Position numbers and translations under genes: made by a program. DNA of 64,000 bases, taken from the NCBI GenBank assembly GCA_007644065.1, contig VJWN01000021.1:14271-78270 (forward strand), written 5' to 3'. The notes under the pieces were generated by a model that did not search any database, had not been told where the DNA came from, and saw nothing but the letters and a program-made list of their open reading frames with translations. This DNA comes from Margaritispora aquatica. Taxonomy: Eukaryota; Ascomycota; Leotiomycetes; Helotiales; Discinellaceae. Positions 9,850-22,091 of this stretch are shown in pieces. Position 1 is the stretch's first letter; each line of letters begins with the position of its first letter.

Positions 9850-12521
9850 CTACATATCGTCACCCTCATCCAACAAATCCCACTTCCTTGCCGCTAGCTT
9901 CTTGATCTTCTTTGTCGGACTCTGGCTCAAGCTCTGGCTCTTCAAGATCACTCGCTCCATGATCTCATCGTCATCATGTTCCACATCTCTCATATCATCA
10001 AGATGCAGCCTCTCCATCTCCTTCGAAACATCAAGCGTATCCCTCGGAGCGCCACTATCCCTCTCCCGCAGTGGTAGGCGGGAACTCCTCGTAGGACTTC
10101 GGCTTTGCATCTCTCGTCTCATGCTTTCGACTTCTCTTCGTAGGCGCTGATTCTCAGCTTCCAGGTCTTCGTTCTTTGAAGCTGGGATCCGAGGTTGTGA
10201 TGGAGCGGTATTCTCTTTGTTCTCTTCAGATGCATCAATGCTCCTCGTGTAAATTTCAAGTTTTCGGTCGAGGTGCTCGTCATTCCGATCTGCTTCCTCT
10301 GCCCATTTCGCTTTCCACCTTCTCATTTCACTCTCCATAGTTTTTTCCATCTCGCTATAGCACTCTTCACGGATCTCCGCTTCCACTTCGAGAATTCGAT
10401 CGGTCATACTCTCCAGATGAGCTTCACTTTCAAGTCTTCTTTGCTGCTCTGCGATCAACTCTGCTCTCAGCCCATCAATCTCTTCACTCATCCTTGCGAT
10501 TTCCAAAGCTGCAATTTCCATAGTCTCTCTTTCTGTCTCAGATGGCGATGTACGACCGCCGTTATTGTAGCGAGGATTGAAGTAGTGTGAAGCAGTTGAC
10601 TGTGCGAGGATGGTTGATGTGACTGATGGGATGCGGGGAACGGTGATCTCGCGCGCGAGAGCAGAGTAACGGAGAATCTGAGATGTGGCGTTGAAATCTC
10701 CAACTGGATCGGCCGTGACAATCATGACTGCCTTTTGCGGATTACGATGTGGTTGCAGATGATTATAGTGATGTGATGATGCCGCAGGTGCACTAGTTGA
10801 TGAAGATGGAAACGAGTTGGAGAACAGTAGTTCGGTGAGCTTGCACTGACGGAAGGGGACAAGATTTGGCTTTCACATGTCAGACATTAACCCATTAAAT
10901 TTGGAAACCAATGACATACCTTTGTGCTGGACCCAATATCTGACTGCATCTGCAAACATTGACCCAGGTACATCAAACTCTCGTTAATCTTACCTGCTTC
11001 CGCAAGAGTCGCGCCCTGTGTCTTAGCGTCCCTTGCTCTCTCACTGCCAGCCAAATCAACAATCGTAAGTGCACTTACACCCCATGGACCAGGAGCACGG
11101 CTTCTTCTTCTCTTCTTGACCTCGACACAGAAAAATCCATGGCTTCTACTAGACACGCTGTTTGAGCCGGTTCCAGCAACTCTGCGTTCGTGAAGTCCCG
11201 CTTCGAGAACCATCAGCGCCTCTTTCATTGTACCGCAAATGATTTTTCTCAGCCCAGCAACGACTTTTCGATCGGGAGATTGTTCGGTAGGCTTGAATAG
11301 CAGCGGGCGACGGCGAAAATCTTTGGCGGATTTTCCTGGCAGGGCGGGAGTGAGCAAGTCAAAGATACGATCGTTGTAAACTTCGTACATGCTAATTAGG
11401 ACAGCATAATCTGCATTTGGGTCCGCCTTCACCAGCACATTTCCGATGTCTGGCATTTGAGGGAGTACGCTCGGTCGTTGTAGCAAATTGCGTCTTGGTG
11501 TTGGTGCAGGATTGTAGGAGGATTCGCCCTTTGATAGAGATTTAGCATTGACAAACTTAACAGCTTTGGCAAGCGTAGAGTGCATGTAGGAAGGAAGATA
11601 TGTATTGGACACTGTCAACCATAGACTGTTGTTACTTCGAGAATCAGTGCTCTCTGTAGTCACAAGACTCTCCTCGACTGTGCTCAGTTCTTTGCGTTGC
11701 AAAGGGGCAGAATACGTGGCATTCTGTGGCACAGCACGAGGAGTCGTTGGACTTTTCAGATCTGTTTTTGTGCTTAGCAAGGAGGGGCACAGGTTGTTGT
11801 ATGTAGGGAGTGTTGATGAAGCTCGCAGATAAGAAGAAGGAGCCCATACTATCATGGGTGTTGGTGCTCTTGAACCTGCTCTCGAAGAGGCTGACGGATC
11901 ATTAAACATCGCATCAACAAACATTTGCGCGGACATAACCTGCGCCTCCGAAGGATCCGAAGCTGCTACCGTAGCATGCAGGCTTGTGTTGGTGCTTGGG
12001 TCAAGGATATTGTTCGATATAGAGCGGAACAGCACATCGAGTGCAAGTTGTGTTAGACCTCGCTGGGATCGAGATCCAAGGATTGTATGACTCTACATAT
12101 CGCAGTTAATCGCAGTCATGGGGAAATTATGCGAGAAACCTACCTTCCCGCTGCCGGTAACCCCAAGTGTAGCCAAAAGTCCATCTCTACCCTCCCCACC
12201 AGCATTTCCCAAGACCCCCTCAACCAGCCCCAGCACACCCGTTCCACCAAAGACATCAAGCTGGCTTGCGCTCTCTTCAAAGACCCTCGTGAAAGCGAAC
12301 TTCTCCACTGCTCGTCGCCTATTGTCTACCGGCGGGTTCAACGTGATATGAGTTTTCAGTTTATCCTGGCACGCATCTTCAACCGTGAGGAAACGGTCGG
12401 GAGGTGGTAGGGTCGGATATCCCACGGACGTTGAAGGATTATGCGACGCGCCTGGTGGAGGGCGAAGTCGTAGATAGACTTCGAATAGAGTTGACTGCTT
12501 GTCTTTCGAGATATCTCCCAT
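9850..12521 (-). CDS. kinesin-6-type motor protein
   Basis: Microtubule motor. Three exons (12521-12144, 12092-10920, 10869-9850) give 856 residues. The start MGDISKDKQ was preferred to an ATG 28 codons upstream because the motor begins at once (EVYLRLRPP). Motor landmarks in order: P-loop GVTGSGKSHT at ~119-128, YEVYNDRIFDLL at ~360, switch I NSVSSRSH at ~437, switch II DLAGSER at ~473, then VPFRQCKLTELL. A Ser/Thr/Pro-rich insert of about 200 residues lies between the P-loop and YEVYND, as in KIF20/MKLP kinesins, which act in anaphase spindle and cytokinesis. A coiled coil follows (~610-770), with EENKEN and SPTR/SPTK patches that may be phosphorylated. The P-loop has Val and Ser where most kinesins have Gln and Thr/Ala. 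Confidence 0.88.
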
Positions 12522-12958
12522 TTTGGATGTGAGGTTGTGCGATTTAGTTCGTGTGGTTTTCCAATACAAAGTAGGAGGTTCAAGGTTTGTTTCGCTGGAT
12601 GGCAATATTGACTCTCGGTTGTGGTTGACAGAGCAACAACCACAATCGCTTGATCACAAAAAAATACGACAAGGGATGAATGGACTCCATCAAAGACATG
12701 GTGAAAACAGTCTTACCGCACAAACATCAAAATAAAATATATCCCACGGATTGGATTAGCTTTCCATTTTGGACTAGCTTGATCTTCCCTTTCGCTGCCC
12801 AGTCCAGTGCAATGTCTTACTACAATATCATAACATCATAAATATCCTCCAGTCTCGGTATTTCTACCAAGTTTCCCAAATGCTCAATTGTTCTAACTTA
12901 TATCAGGGACTGCCATTAAAGATCATAAGGTTACTGCAGCTTCCCGGAGCCACCTTTT
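12522..12958. other. intergenic, nothing recognised
   Basis: 437 bp between the kinesin start and the Rab-GAP stop, both on the minus strand. It must hold the kinesin promoter and the GAP 3' end. No motif stands out. Confidence 0.4.
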
Positions 12959-15478
12959 TCAAGATTCCACGCCTTTCTTCCGCCTAAACAATGCCCCAGG
13001 CTTTCTGGTGCCAGATCTATTTAGACCTTGGGTTTCAGGTGATTGGACATCTCCTCGAGCAACCCGATCCCGCTCATCAGCATAGCCCTTTCTCCTCTCC
13101 GCTCTTCCCTTCTCAATAGTATCCTGACTAAGCTGCCCGAAGCCACTGCGCCGTTTGTAACATGTGTCCATTACAAGGTTAGCATCAATCATGCGTCTCG
13201 GAATCGTTTGCACAACTTGGAAAATCTCCATAGGATCATTGACGGCTTTGATCTCTTGCTCTCCAAGCTTGAAAATAGTCAAAGCAATACGGAATAGCGT
13301 TTTGGATCCCTCGTAGAAGAATGCATCCCAGACTCGAAGAGTGGTCTCAATTGGAAGTGTGCCAATGAAGCAGGACATGAACCAGGCGGTTGTACAAAGT
13401 GTGATGGGCGGAAGGCGAAGTGCAGATTGTGGGGCGGGTGAGCCATCTAACTCGCCACCAATCTTAGCCCAAATAGAAGGCATCATATCCTGAATACTAG
13501 TCATAAGTACGCCGAGATCAACGTTAGCCCCCTCAAGATTCAATTCATGTGTCCCGGGGAGGTAAACCCTGGTAATCGTATTCAGCATCCAAAATGACTT
13601 CTCCTCATCCATGAAGAGAAGTAATAGACCAGCCAGGAAGTTGAGGGATTGACAATATCCTATCTTAGGGTTATAGATGGAGAAAGCTTGAAGAACTCGT
13701 CTCAATGACTGTAACATGGGCGTTTCAGGCTCAACGACTGTCCGTTGGCTATTCCGAGACTCCCCAGGAGCTAGTGGCGCAGGATCTGGTTTGAATTTAA
13801 TGTTGTCGGGAAAAGTTCGATTCAGGTCTCTCTCGATAATTTCGTCGTCTGTTTCACTGACTTCGCCTGCCAAAGCTCTCCGCACAAGATCATCGTAAAC
13901 ACCTGGGTATTGAGCAACGAGAGCCGGCCCACCAGCATAATAAAACCAAGCAGCTCCTCTCCATTCAGGTGGTATGCCCTTGCGCACAAATCGTTTCACT
14001 CTGTCGGATTTCGGGGGAAATCGTTCAGGATTGATGGTATTGAGTTTACTGTCTTTCATCAAAGTCACCCACTTCTTCCGCCGCCGTGAAACATGGTCCG
14101 CATACGGGCTGGCCCAGGCCTCGTACTTGTCCAGTGGAACATGTTGAGTCTTCTTTCGAAAGCCGTACCGGTCTCTAGTGTCGTCAAATGGCTCTGTTGC
14201 TGCTGCCCTGGTGATTGGTCTACTGAAAGGGGCTCGGTCAAAGTAACTCTCTTCCACTTTGATGATCTCGGCCTGCCCCTCGCTTTGTGTTAGACCTGGG
14301 GAGTCCAGCCCATACTTGAAGATATGCGCAGAATCTCGGATAACCGTGGTCGAGGGGACTGCAAGAGAGTCAATAGTCTCGATCTTCACGTCCAAGGAAT
14401 CATTCATGGCTTCCTCCAATCCAGATATGCGCAGTTGCTCAGAAGTTGCCGTGGTTGGCCGTGTTCCATAATTCGTTCCTACATCTGAATCTGCGAAACC
14501 GAATTCATACATGCCAATCGCATCGTCCACACTCATGCCTTCGTCCCTCCCAAATAGTGAAGTTCTCGAACTACTCTTTGTAAGCACGCTGCTTCGCTCG
14601 GTTCCACTTGTTCCCAAGAAACTCGAGTTTGTGGTCAAGGCGGATCGAAAGCTCGCCCTCACCTCCTCCCCATCGAAACCAGGTGGTCTTTGTATCACTT
14701 CTCTCCTCGTTGTAGAGGAATTGCTATCTGGTCTGCCTGGCACTCCTGCTGGTTTGTAGTTCGGATTGGTGAGGTTGCGCTGTCGCGAATAAATCGAATC
14801 TGGTGACTGATAGTCTGGAATTGAGGCAGATGGTCGTAAGGAATATGAGGGTTGGTTTATGGCGGATTGGGAAGAGGATGTCGACAGTCCTCGATCTCGA
14901 GGAAATTGGGTGCTGGGAGTCTGTTCTTCGTGATATGGCTGTAGTGGAAATGTGTTTGCCGCATGCAAAACTGGTTGGGGAGACTCCTTTCTCCTTCGGA
15001 CGCTTGGTTGTCTAGTTCTGGAATAATTTTCTGGTACATTATCATATCCGGTTCGGTCTGGCGTAGATCGTCCATCTGACGAGTGCGACCTATACCCATT
15101 GTTCAACGCCCTGAGCCTAGATGCCTCTGAAGGCTTTTTGTGCAGAGCATGCTTGACCACAGGCGGCGAAGTGAATGATCGTCCTTCGTATCCTGTGGCT
15201 TGATTTTGGGAAGGATATGGCCGCTGATGCTGATATTGATTTTGGAGGGAGTCTTCTCGGGACGGTAGCGGCAGTGGTGGGCTTGATTGGGGAGCCAGCG
15301 TAGTAGGAGATGTTGATGTTGATCCTGACATAGCAGAACCTTTCGAAGCTGTCCTAGGTCTTGCAGCTGGGTATAGGCTGAATTTCATGCTCCTCTGCCT
15401 CCTCACATGTACCGGCTCATACTCTCCAAGCTCGCTCGGTCCTGTTCCCATACCATGATATCCATTTACTGAGTTCAT
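12959..15478 (-). CDS. TBC-domain Rab GTPase-activating protein
   Basis: Single exon, 839 residues. The first ~450 residues are Ser/Pro-rich and disordered. The TBC domain begins near residue 500 with RKGIPPEWRGAAWFYYAG. It carries both catalytic fingers of Rab-GAPs: the arginine finger motif IERDLNRTFPDN (IxxDxxR, ~residue 549) and the glutamine finger GYCQSLNFLAG (~608). It should accelerate GTP hydrolysis on a Rab/Ypt protein in membrane traffic. Which Rab it acts on cannot be told from the sequence. The C-terminus is basic (RKPGALFRRKKG). Domain order and length match fungal TBC proteins of the Gyp/TBC1D10 type. Confidence 0.93.
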   Translation of the reverse strand: MNSVNGYHGMGTGPSELGEYEPVHVRRQRSMKFSLYPAARPRTASKGSAMSGSTSTSPTTLAPQSSPPLPLPSREDSLQNQYQHQRPYPSQNQATGYEGRSFTSPPVVKHALHKKPSEASRLRALNNGYRSHSSDGRSTPDRTGYDNVPENYSRTRQPSVRRRKESPQPVLHAANTFPLQPYHEEQTPSTQFPRDRGLSTSSSQSAINQPSYSLRPSASIPDYQSPDSIYSRQRNLTNPNYKPAGVPGRPDSNSSTTRREVIQRPPGFDGEEVRASFRSALTTNSSFLGTSGTERSSVLTKSSSRTSLFGRDEGMSVDDAIGMYEFGFADSDVGTNYGTRPTTATSEQLRISGLEEAMNDSLDVKIETIDSLAVPSTTVIRDSAHIFKYGLDSPGLTQSEGQAEIIKVEESYFDRAPFSRPITRAAATEPFDDTRDRYGFRKKTQHVPLDKYEAWASPYADHVSRRRKKWVTLMKDSKLNTINPERFPPKSDRVKRFVRKGIPPEWRGAAWFYYAGGPALVAQYPGVYDDLVRRALAGEVSETDDEIIERDLNRTFPDNIKFKPDPAPLAPGESRNSQRTVVEPETPMLQSLRRVLQAFSIYNPKIGYCQSLNFLAGLLLLFMDEEKSFWMLNTITRVYLPGTHELNLEGANVDLGVLMTSIQDMMPSIWAKIGGELDGSPAPQSALRLPPITLCTTAWFMSCFIGTLPIETTLRVWDAFFYEGSKTLFRIALTIFKLGEQEIKAVNDPMEIFQVVQTIPRRMIDANLVMDTCYKRRSGFGQLSQDTIEKGRAERRKGYADERDRVARGDVQSPETQGLNRSGTRKPGALFRRKKGVES

Positions 15479-16830
15479 CGTTTCCCTTTTCCCTAAAATC
15501 GAGTATATTTCCTACTCGATGACAATTTGTCCTCTGCCAGCAGTCTCCAATGTCCAGGTCCAGTCCGGTAGAGGTTCCGCGAGACCCTGGTCTGTTACCG
15601 ACAGGACATAGATGCCGTTTCGAATTGACGCTGGAGCTGTTTCATAGAATTGAAGGTATTCGAGGTTTCAGTCATTGATACGGGAATTCCAGACCAGCTT
15701 GGGAGAAGTTTGAACAAAGGTGAAAGAGAGGATGAACAGAGACAATCCAGAGAAGGGGAAAAGGGAATTAGAATTGGACTCAGATTTGTTTTGGAGATCT
15801 GATCTCTCGCTCTCGGGTGGCCAGGGTCAAGAGACAGGGACCTTGAATGTTTTGTGATTCAGGGTGGTCCGGTGGTGGTCAATGCTGAAGCTGAATGAAC
15901 CAGTAACACAACAGCTCACCAACGCAATAGCCTGTTCTAGTCTTCTAGATGATAGAAGGCAAGATCTTACTGTCAGTAACGATCAAATATTGTTTGGGTT
16001 GTTAGGTTCGATTGATTCCATTGTTCTTGTTCGAGAATTCGATAAATAGCCAACAACTGTGTACTACCAATACAAGTATATCCTCAAGTTTCACCCAAAA
16101 CCCAACGTGCCCAAGACCCAAGACGGCAGATCATGTACATTTCTACAGCCCTCCTTACGTCCTTTCCCGAATCCCGATAGCAATCTGCACTCCATACTCT
16201 AGCACTGTTGCTATGCAGTAGGTTTTCTGTAGCCTCAAGCCTTCAGGAGCCTCTCCCAATCGCAAACTATTGACGGCTTCTTGCATGGATTCCACAGGAC
16301 CTAGTGCTTGCGCTTCGGATCCGATCACCTTGTCTGCCGCGCCAAAGTTGAATAGAAGTGGAGAACTCCCGCCAACCATGATGCCATTGTCATCTAATAC
16401 ACTGGGGAATATTTAAAGTAGAGATGAGGGCGTAGAAATCTCTTCAAGTTTCCTCGTTGTGAGCTGTGAGCTGTCACTATTTTCGTTTGCAGGATAGGAT
16501 CCCTCGAAATTTCCGAACACTTACCGGGAAAACAAAATATGACGAGGACTTGGTTTGCTTGTTGATTTTTGGGGAAAAGAGAAAGATTGGTGTTGGCCAC
16601 AAGGAAAGCTGAAGGACACAGGCATTTGGTAAATTCCACGAAACTCATTCCAGCGTACAAATGTTGTTTATCCGCCACAATTCTTTATAAATCAATCGAA
16701 ATTGCCGCAATTTAATATGCCATCATATTTGAAACTTTCAACGATTCCAATTTTTGACATTCCAGTGAACTCCTAACGCCTAGTTGCTTGTATGCCTGCG
16801 CCATGCCATCACCTTTGTACCCAACATGCC
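15479..16830. other. intergenic, one weak small ORF
   Basis: 1.35 kb that includes the Rab-GAP promoter. A 74-codon minus-strand ORF at 16155-16379 (starting MVGGSSPLLFNFG) looks protein-like but has no family I recognise and no supporting signal. I leave it unannotated. Confidence 0.3.
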
Positions 16831-17419
16831 TCACTTCGCGTACTTCTTTGTGTACTCCTTAGCCTCCTTGTCAAATGCCTTGCGATCATTCTTAAACTTG
16901 TCCGCCGCAGCAACCTCAACAGCATCATCAGGTACCGGCTCACTTAGCAACTGCTGGGTAGCAGTCAATACACTCAGGATCTTGGATGAAGGTTTCCAGA
17001 GTTCCGCCTTGAGAATGCCAATACACATGCTTCCGTGCTCATCGAAGGTGACATTTGGGTGGTAGATACGGGTTTTGAAGCTGATCTTTGGAGGCTTGAA
17101 GGGATATTCGTGGGGAAGGGCGAGAAGGAGTTCGAACTTTCCGCCCTGATGGTGGGGTTAGCAACGATACATGCTTAGAGAAGGAGTTCAAAGATGCCTT
17201 ACAGCATAGGGAGAGTTTTCAGGGCCGTCCATGATGATCTTCCAATTGTGGACATTCGAATCATCCACCAGGCTGACCTTGATGCCTGCTGGAGGGCAAC
17301 TGGTAACCTCAGCATACTCCTAATTTTCTCAGATGAATTAGCAGATGCACACCATTAACGTTTCTGTCGCTTCTTAAAGTCAGCCGTACCTTTGTGATTC
17401 TCTTCTGCGAGCTTGCCAT
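16831..17419 (-). CDS. E2 ubiquitin-conjugating enzyme
   Basis: Carries activated ubiquitin or a ubiquitin-like protein on a cysteine and passes it to substrates with an E3. Three exons (17419-17390, 17319-17203, 17145-16831) give 153 residues, the normal size of a bare UBC fold. Seen in order: NWKIIMDGPENSPYAGGKF, YPFKPPKISFKTRIYHPNV (the HPN motif), then the active-site region GSMCIGILKAELWKP with the catalytic Cys. The C-terminus is a Lys-rich helix (KEYTKKYAK). The pattern resembles UBE2L3/Ubc14-type E2s. The exact subclass is not certain. Confidence 0.93.
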
Positions 17420-18947
17420 CTTGGTCGTGTGCTAAATCGGTGTGGTATGGCGGGGTTGGAGGGGTTAACCAGACTATCGTGTTGGTGGTGTTTGGGGAAG
17501 ACTAGGGTCTCAGCTTGACAGTAATGCTGAACTATAAGGTAGTCAAGGAACGTCAAGTGCGAGGTGACTTTCCTTTTGTACTCTGGTGTTTCAAAAGGAC
17601 TCTCGCTGCCTGACTGGAAGTAGAGGGAAGCAGCTCAGCTGGTGGAGGTTTCTGGACCCCTGTCCATTAGCCCGCTAGGTTGACATCAGAGCCCCGTGAG
17701 GCTGAAGCTGAGTGAGAATTCCTAGGTCCACTTGAATGAAGTAATGAAATCAACTCGTCAAACAATGGGATTTTTGCTATAGTGAGATGTACCTCCGTAC
17801 GGGAGACCTTTTTTATCAGACAAGCCTATAACTCATTTCGGAGTGGGCAGTATACAGAGTTCTCTTTGATTGGCCCTGGAACAATTTTGGGCTCAACGCA
17901 ATAAGCATTCTCTTCTAGTCAACAAGTCATCTGGAAGATATGCTGCTAATTCCCTCCCTTCACTGCCGTTTGCTGGTATGTTTAAATTTGAGCTATGGTT
18001 TATATTCAATACCTCCGCAGTTCTGCTGCTACAAAGTACCTCGGTCGCTGCGCCAGTTTTTGACATTTAGAGTTTCATCAATCGTCCCCTAAGTGACCGT
18101 TTATGCACTTCAATACTCAGATCACTGCTGCGTGAAAAGCCGGCTGTGCTTAAGAAAGAATGGAATGTACGTAGCTCTCTCAACCTTTCGAAATAAGCTG
18201 GAAATTAGTGGGAAAATAATAATTCACTCCTATAGCGACTCAAGCACATTCAGCAAGCCCTCATATCTAGAGTTCCCAGTTACAGCTAGATCAATGACTG
18301 ATGCATTCATATAAAGACTCAACTTTGGCCAAAGGCACTGAAAAGTCCACGACGAGACATGGATGCTAAGCATTCTCATGAGCATTCAGCCAAGACGACT
18401 CGAAAGCGAACACTATAGGATACAAATTGTCTCTGAAAGCATTATCTATACCAATATACGTCACGGATGTTATTCCGCGAGCAATCATGGACATGATTGT
18501 TTAGTAAAGGACCAAAAGTCGATACTTGAGATGAGAACGACCAAAATGGGTATCTGCAAGGAATGCACTCACGCCATAGGGCGTTAGACTGCCCAAGCAC
18601 TTGCTGGTTGCTGGGTGGAACAGAGAACATGAATCTGAATTGTGACAGAGACTGTTTGAAAAGACGACAAGTATGAGAGGGGAAGAAGAAAAGAGTAGCC
18701 CCACCACACAAGTATTGTGAGAGCTCTGCGTTGCTGAGACTGAGCAAGCTTTGATAGTTAGATTGCAAAACAGCTAAACCACTCGCCAAGTTTTTCAGCA
18801 TAGCAATATTATTATCTCCAATACGCCAGCCATTTTATCTCCCCTAAAACGTGTCATGCTGCAGATACATACAATCCTTCCACTTTTATGATACAATGCT
18901 GGGTATCTGTCCCAAACGCCATGCCATTCCCAAAGATCAGACAATCC
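17420..18947. other. intergenic, nothing recognised
   Basis: 1.5 kb between the E2 promoter and the SEC11 3' end. Only short ORFs without family features on either strand, and no RNA gene that I can support. Confidence 0.35.
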
Positions 18948-19515
18948 TCACTCTCTTTGTAATACCACCATTAAGCCCATTATTCCAAGCATCAACTGCT
19001 TCAGCCACGGGTGTTCACTCAGGAGGATGGTCACGTATCCGACAAACGGTATGTAGCCCACCACGCTCCCAATGATATCTTTGCGCTCTAGGTAATCTTG
19101 GCCTCGTGCATATAGCTCCGTATCATCTGCCATGTTGTTGTCGCCTTTGGTAAGAAGCTGGGCGCCCTCACTGTGGTTCCATTAGCTGGTGTGCTTTGGG
19201 CTAGGAAGGATAAACATGCCCAAGGCCAAATTTCCGCACCACGCGATGCACGATTGGGATATCTTTCCCTTTCACATTGTAAACCACTATTTCTCCCACC
19301 TTAGTATCCTCCAGCCAGTTGCGGTTCCACAGGAATAGCAGGTCACCACGCTGAAATGCTGGTTCCATAGACCCGGACAAGACAACGACGATTGGGGATG
19401 GCGAGTCTGCGATCACCGAGAGACCTTTCCACATCATGAAAGCTGTAGATAGAATGAGCGCAAAATTGAGGACTTGAGCAGCTGCTTGCCGCGGATTGCC
19501 TAGGAAAGAGAACAT
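18948..19515 (-). CDS. SEC11: signal peptidase complex catalytic subunit SEC11
   Basis: Removes signal peptides from proteins entering the ER. Two exons give 172 residues, the usual length. Start [20 protein letters not shown], then the membrane anchor, then the catalytic Ser in [17 protein letters not shown], the second catalytic box VHRVV, and the Asp box [12 protein letters not shown] second membrane segment closes the protein (VGYVTILL...[11 protein letters not shown]). The intron near 19167-19219 can be read two ways with equal length: GT donor with acceptor GTGAG (FGLGHGAQ), or GC donor with acceptor CCACAG (FGLGEGAQ). The second has the better acceptor and branch site (CTAAT). Confidence 0.95.
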
Positions 19516-20461
19516 TGTGGTGGTATTTTGGAGTCGTTTGCTTGGTGCTGTAGAGGATTCGAGACCGGGAAATGTTTGTGAATATGTAGCTATGAGTTGC
19601 TGGCACGCTTGCTGTACAGCTTCCAGGAAATCAAAACGTCGTAATGAGGGAATGAATGAATGGTGTCCTCTGTTCTTCCGAGCTCCAGTGTTTGGTACAG
19701 CTTAGAGTTGTGGACACTCTCCAGGATCGGCTTTACTTCGGCTTGATGTCGTGCAGGCTTGAAGCGAGGCAAATTCAACAACACCACAGCTCTACGACGA
19801 GGCTCTTACACACCTCTCGTGATACTCCATTTGCGGGTAGCTCAATGGAGTACGAAAATTCCTCACCTCAGTCTATTACAGTAGAGGCATTGTCACATTG
19901 TTCTACACCATGCTGGACATACATTCAGGTCCCTGTCTCCGGATTAGCTGCTCCCATTAAGAGCATTTCAATGCGAAGAATTATTTTGTTGAAAGTTCAC
20001 CCAGCTCTGTAAGCAGAGGGCGATGTAGATCGTCAGTAGTCTTCAAACACTAGATGGCCAAGTTGAATTCTATTTTATCCGCAAGTCTCGAGACGGGATG
20101 TCGGGAGTTGGCTCTTTGCTTTTATATTTTCTGCTCAAGCAGGCTTGCTCGTCGTCTTCAGATTCTTCAAACCATAAATACCTTCCTCTCTTGCTATCCA
20201 TTAAGTTCCTTCTATGTGTGTTCCATATGAGAAATTTCTTTCAACACCTGCCCTTACCTATTCTGATTTCAACACGTGAGTTTGCTTGACGGAAGGATAG
20301 GCGCGGTAGGTGTGCCTGCCTCCTGGGTTCAGTGAGAAGGTATAAGATCCCCCATCTTCCTCTTCTTGAGTTCTTCTTCTCCATTCATCAACAACTTGAT
20401 CTTCGAATCCCGATCACCCCCGTCAACCCACACATTCTCAGCTCCATATCCCATTGTTGCA
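19516..20461. other. intergenic between divergent SEC11 and membrane-protein genes
   Basis: 0.95 kb holding two divergent promoters. A short tRNA-like A-box string at about 19836 has no matching B-box or stem and was dismissed. A pyrimidine-rich leader (20340-20460) precedes the next start. Confidence 0.35.
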
Positions 20462-21710
20462 ATGTCTGAACCTGGACTTTTGGAGCTCTGGTGGAGTGCC
20501 TACCTAGGTAGAGGTGCCCAGCTTGTCTTTGGCCTTCTTCCTGCCGATCGCCCTAAGGATGATCAAGTAAGCGTCTTTATCCACATTCTTATTTCACCTT
20601 TTTGAAACAAAAATTGAGATACTGATAACTGTATGCGTGATAGTCAATTTTCCTCCGCATTTGCCACAGTCCTTTCCTGAGCCAAAAGGCACTCACCGGT
20701 CTTCGTGGAATGACTGCTGGATACCTAATTGCAACGTTCCTGTCGTTCTTCCAATATGATAACAACGCCAACGATCTCTTTGCACTTTTCGAGTTCCCAG
20801 TCATCGCCTTCGGACTCCTTGCACTATACCATGCAGTTGCCTTCGTGCGTCCTAATATCCTGATTCTGCTACTATACTAACGTGCCACAGTCTTGGACTT
20901 TTATGCATCTTCACCATCCTCATCTCGAACGCCACGAAGATTCCTTTGTAACCAATTTCTACAAGTCTCTTTCACCACCTCACCAAAATTCATTCAATCG
21001 TCTTTGCTTCAGCATCTTCTACATGGCTGTTAACGTCTTTCCATGGGTTGCTGCGACTATCTACTGGGCCGTCCTCACTCCACAATATAAGGTCAAGCCT
21101 CAAACCCCAATTCTGGCCATGCCTTCATTGCCCAATCTTCCAAGCTTCGAATTCAATTCTACTCTGCCAATTGAGCTCCCAGAGCATTTGCCAATCAGCG
21201 ACATGTTTTCTAATGGCTGCTATATTCCATTCATTCTCCTGAGCAGATATCTGGCTGCTCCTCTCATTACTTTGATTGAAGTCTACTTCTTTAGTAGCAT
21301 TAGATCACCTAGCGTAAGTCTACCATCTCATCCCCGTGTTTTTCTTTTCAGACTGCTGATTCTACAGCCGCTCAATGCCCATCTCATCGCTTTGGCCTTC
21401 CTCCTCTCAGGTTATGTCGGTTGGGCTTACTACGGCTACTATCTCTTCGGTCATTCCTCCTATTACTTCTTCGATTTTGCCTCACTTCGTAAAGAGCACA
21501 TCATGAGCGTAATGTTCTGTTTTGTTCTTTTTGGTCTTTTCGGTATGGTTTATCGAAACTGTGCTCTCAAATGATGCTCTTCCACAGGCTTACCATCTGC
21601 TAGTCTACTGTATCCTCGATTTCCTCATCGCCTTTCGTGAGGTCGCTACTCGCAAGAAATCTACCGAGCGTAAGCCTCGAGATGGCGGATACGGCACTTT
21701 ACCACAATAG
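20462..21710 (+). CDS. multi-pass membrane protein of unknown function
   Basis: Five exons (20462-20566, 20644-20844, 20891-21313, 21368-21508, 21588-21710) give 330 residues in one frame. Several hydrophobic segments can be seen: GYLIATFLSFF, FPVIAFGLLALYHAVAF, LCFSIFYMAVNVFPWVAATIYW, APLITLIEVYFFSS, LIALAFLLSGYVGWAYYGYY and HLLVYCILDFLIAF. The last two introns lack stop codons for part of their length, so gene callers may retain them. The C-terminal tail is hydrophilic (TRKKSTERKPRDGGYG). It starts with MSEPGLLELWWSAYLGRGAQ, no cleavable signal. I do not recognise a family and infer only an integral membrane location. Confidence 0.7.
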
Positions 21711-22091
21711 GCAGGATTTGAAACTGTTATGGTCAATTGTGGGCAGGAGGCGGCATTGTTATCATGTAACATAGACAGTAGCTTGCCACGTGGTTATAAT
21801 CAATCATGAGCAGGAACAAGTGGCATTCTCGTCGTATTTTATGGGCAGAAACTGGTAGCATTATTATGGTGGGTTGGTGGATTGCGAGACAGTATGATTA
21901 CAACACGCCTGCAACCTAGCTAACTCGGTGGTTTGGGCTCTTCTGTATTCATAGCTCATAAATGACCCGATCGTCATCAACCTTCTTTCACCGTGCATCT
22001 CCTTCCTACACGATCTCAGAGTAAAGCTGTTCTCCAGCCACATACTTCTCTACAAATTTCCCCTTGGATATGTATATCATTTCTAGAAATC
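21711..22091. other. short intergenic, convergent gene ends
   Basis: 381 bp between two convergent genes; nothing recognised. Confidence 0.4.

Noticed and set aside
10273..10590. Plus-strand ORF of 105 codons
   Set aside because: Antisense to the kinesin coiled coil; hydrophobic composition is a by-product of the Glu/Arg-rich strand.
16155..16379. 74-codon minus-strand ORF
   Set aside because: Protein-like but without family, signal or splice support.
19832..19905. tRNA-like string GTAGCTCAATGG
   Set aside because: No B-box (GGTTCGAATCC type) and no cloverleaf stems follow.
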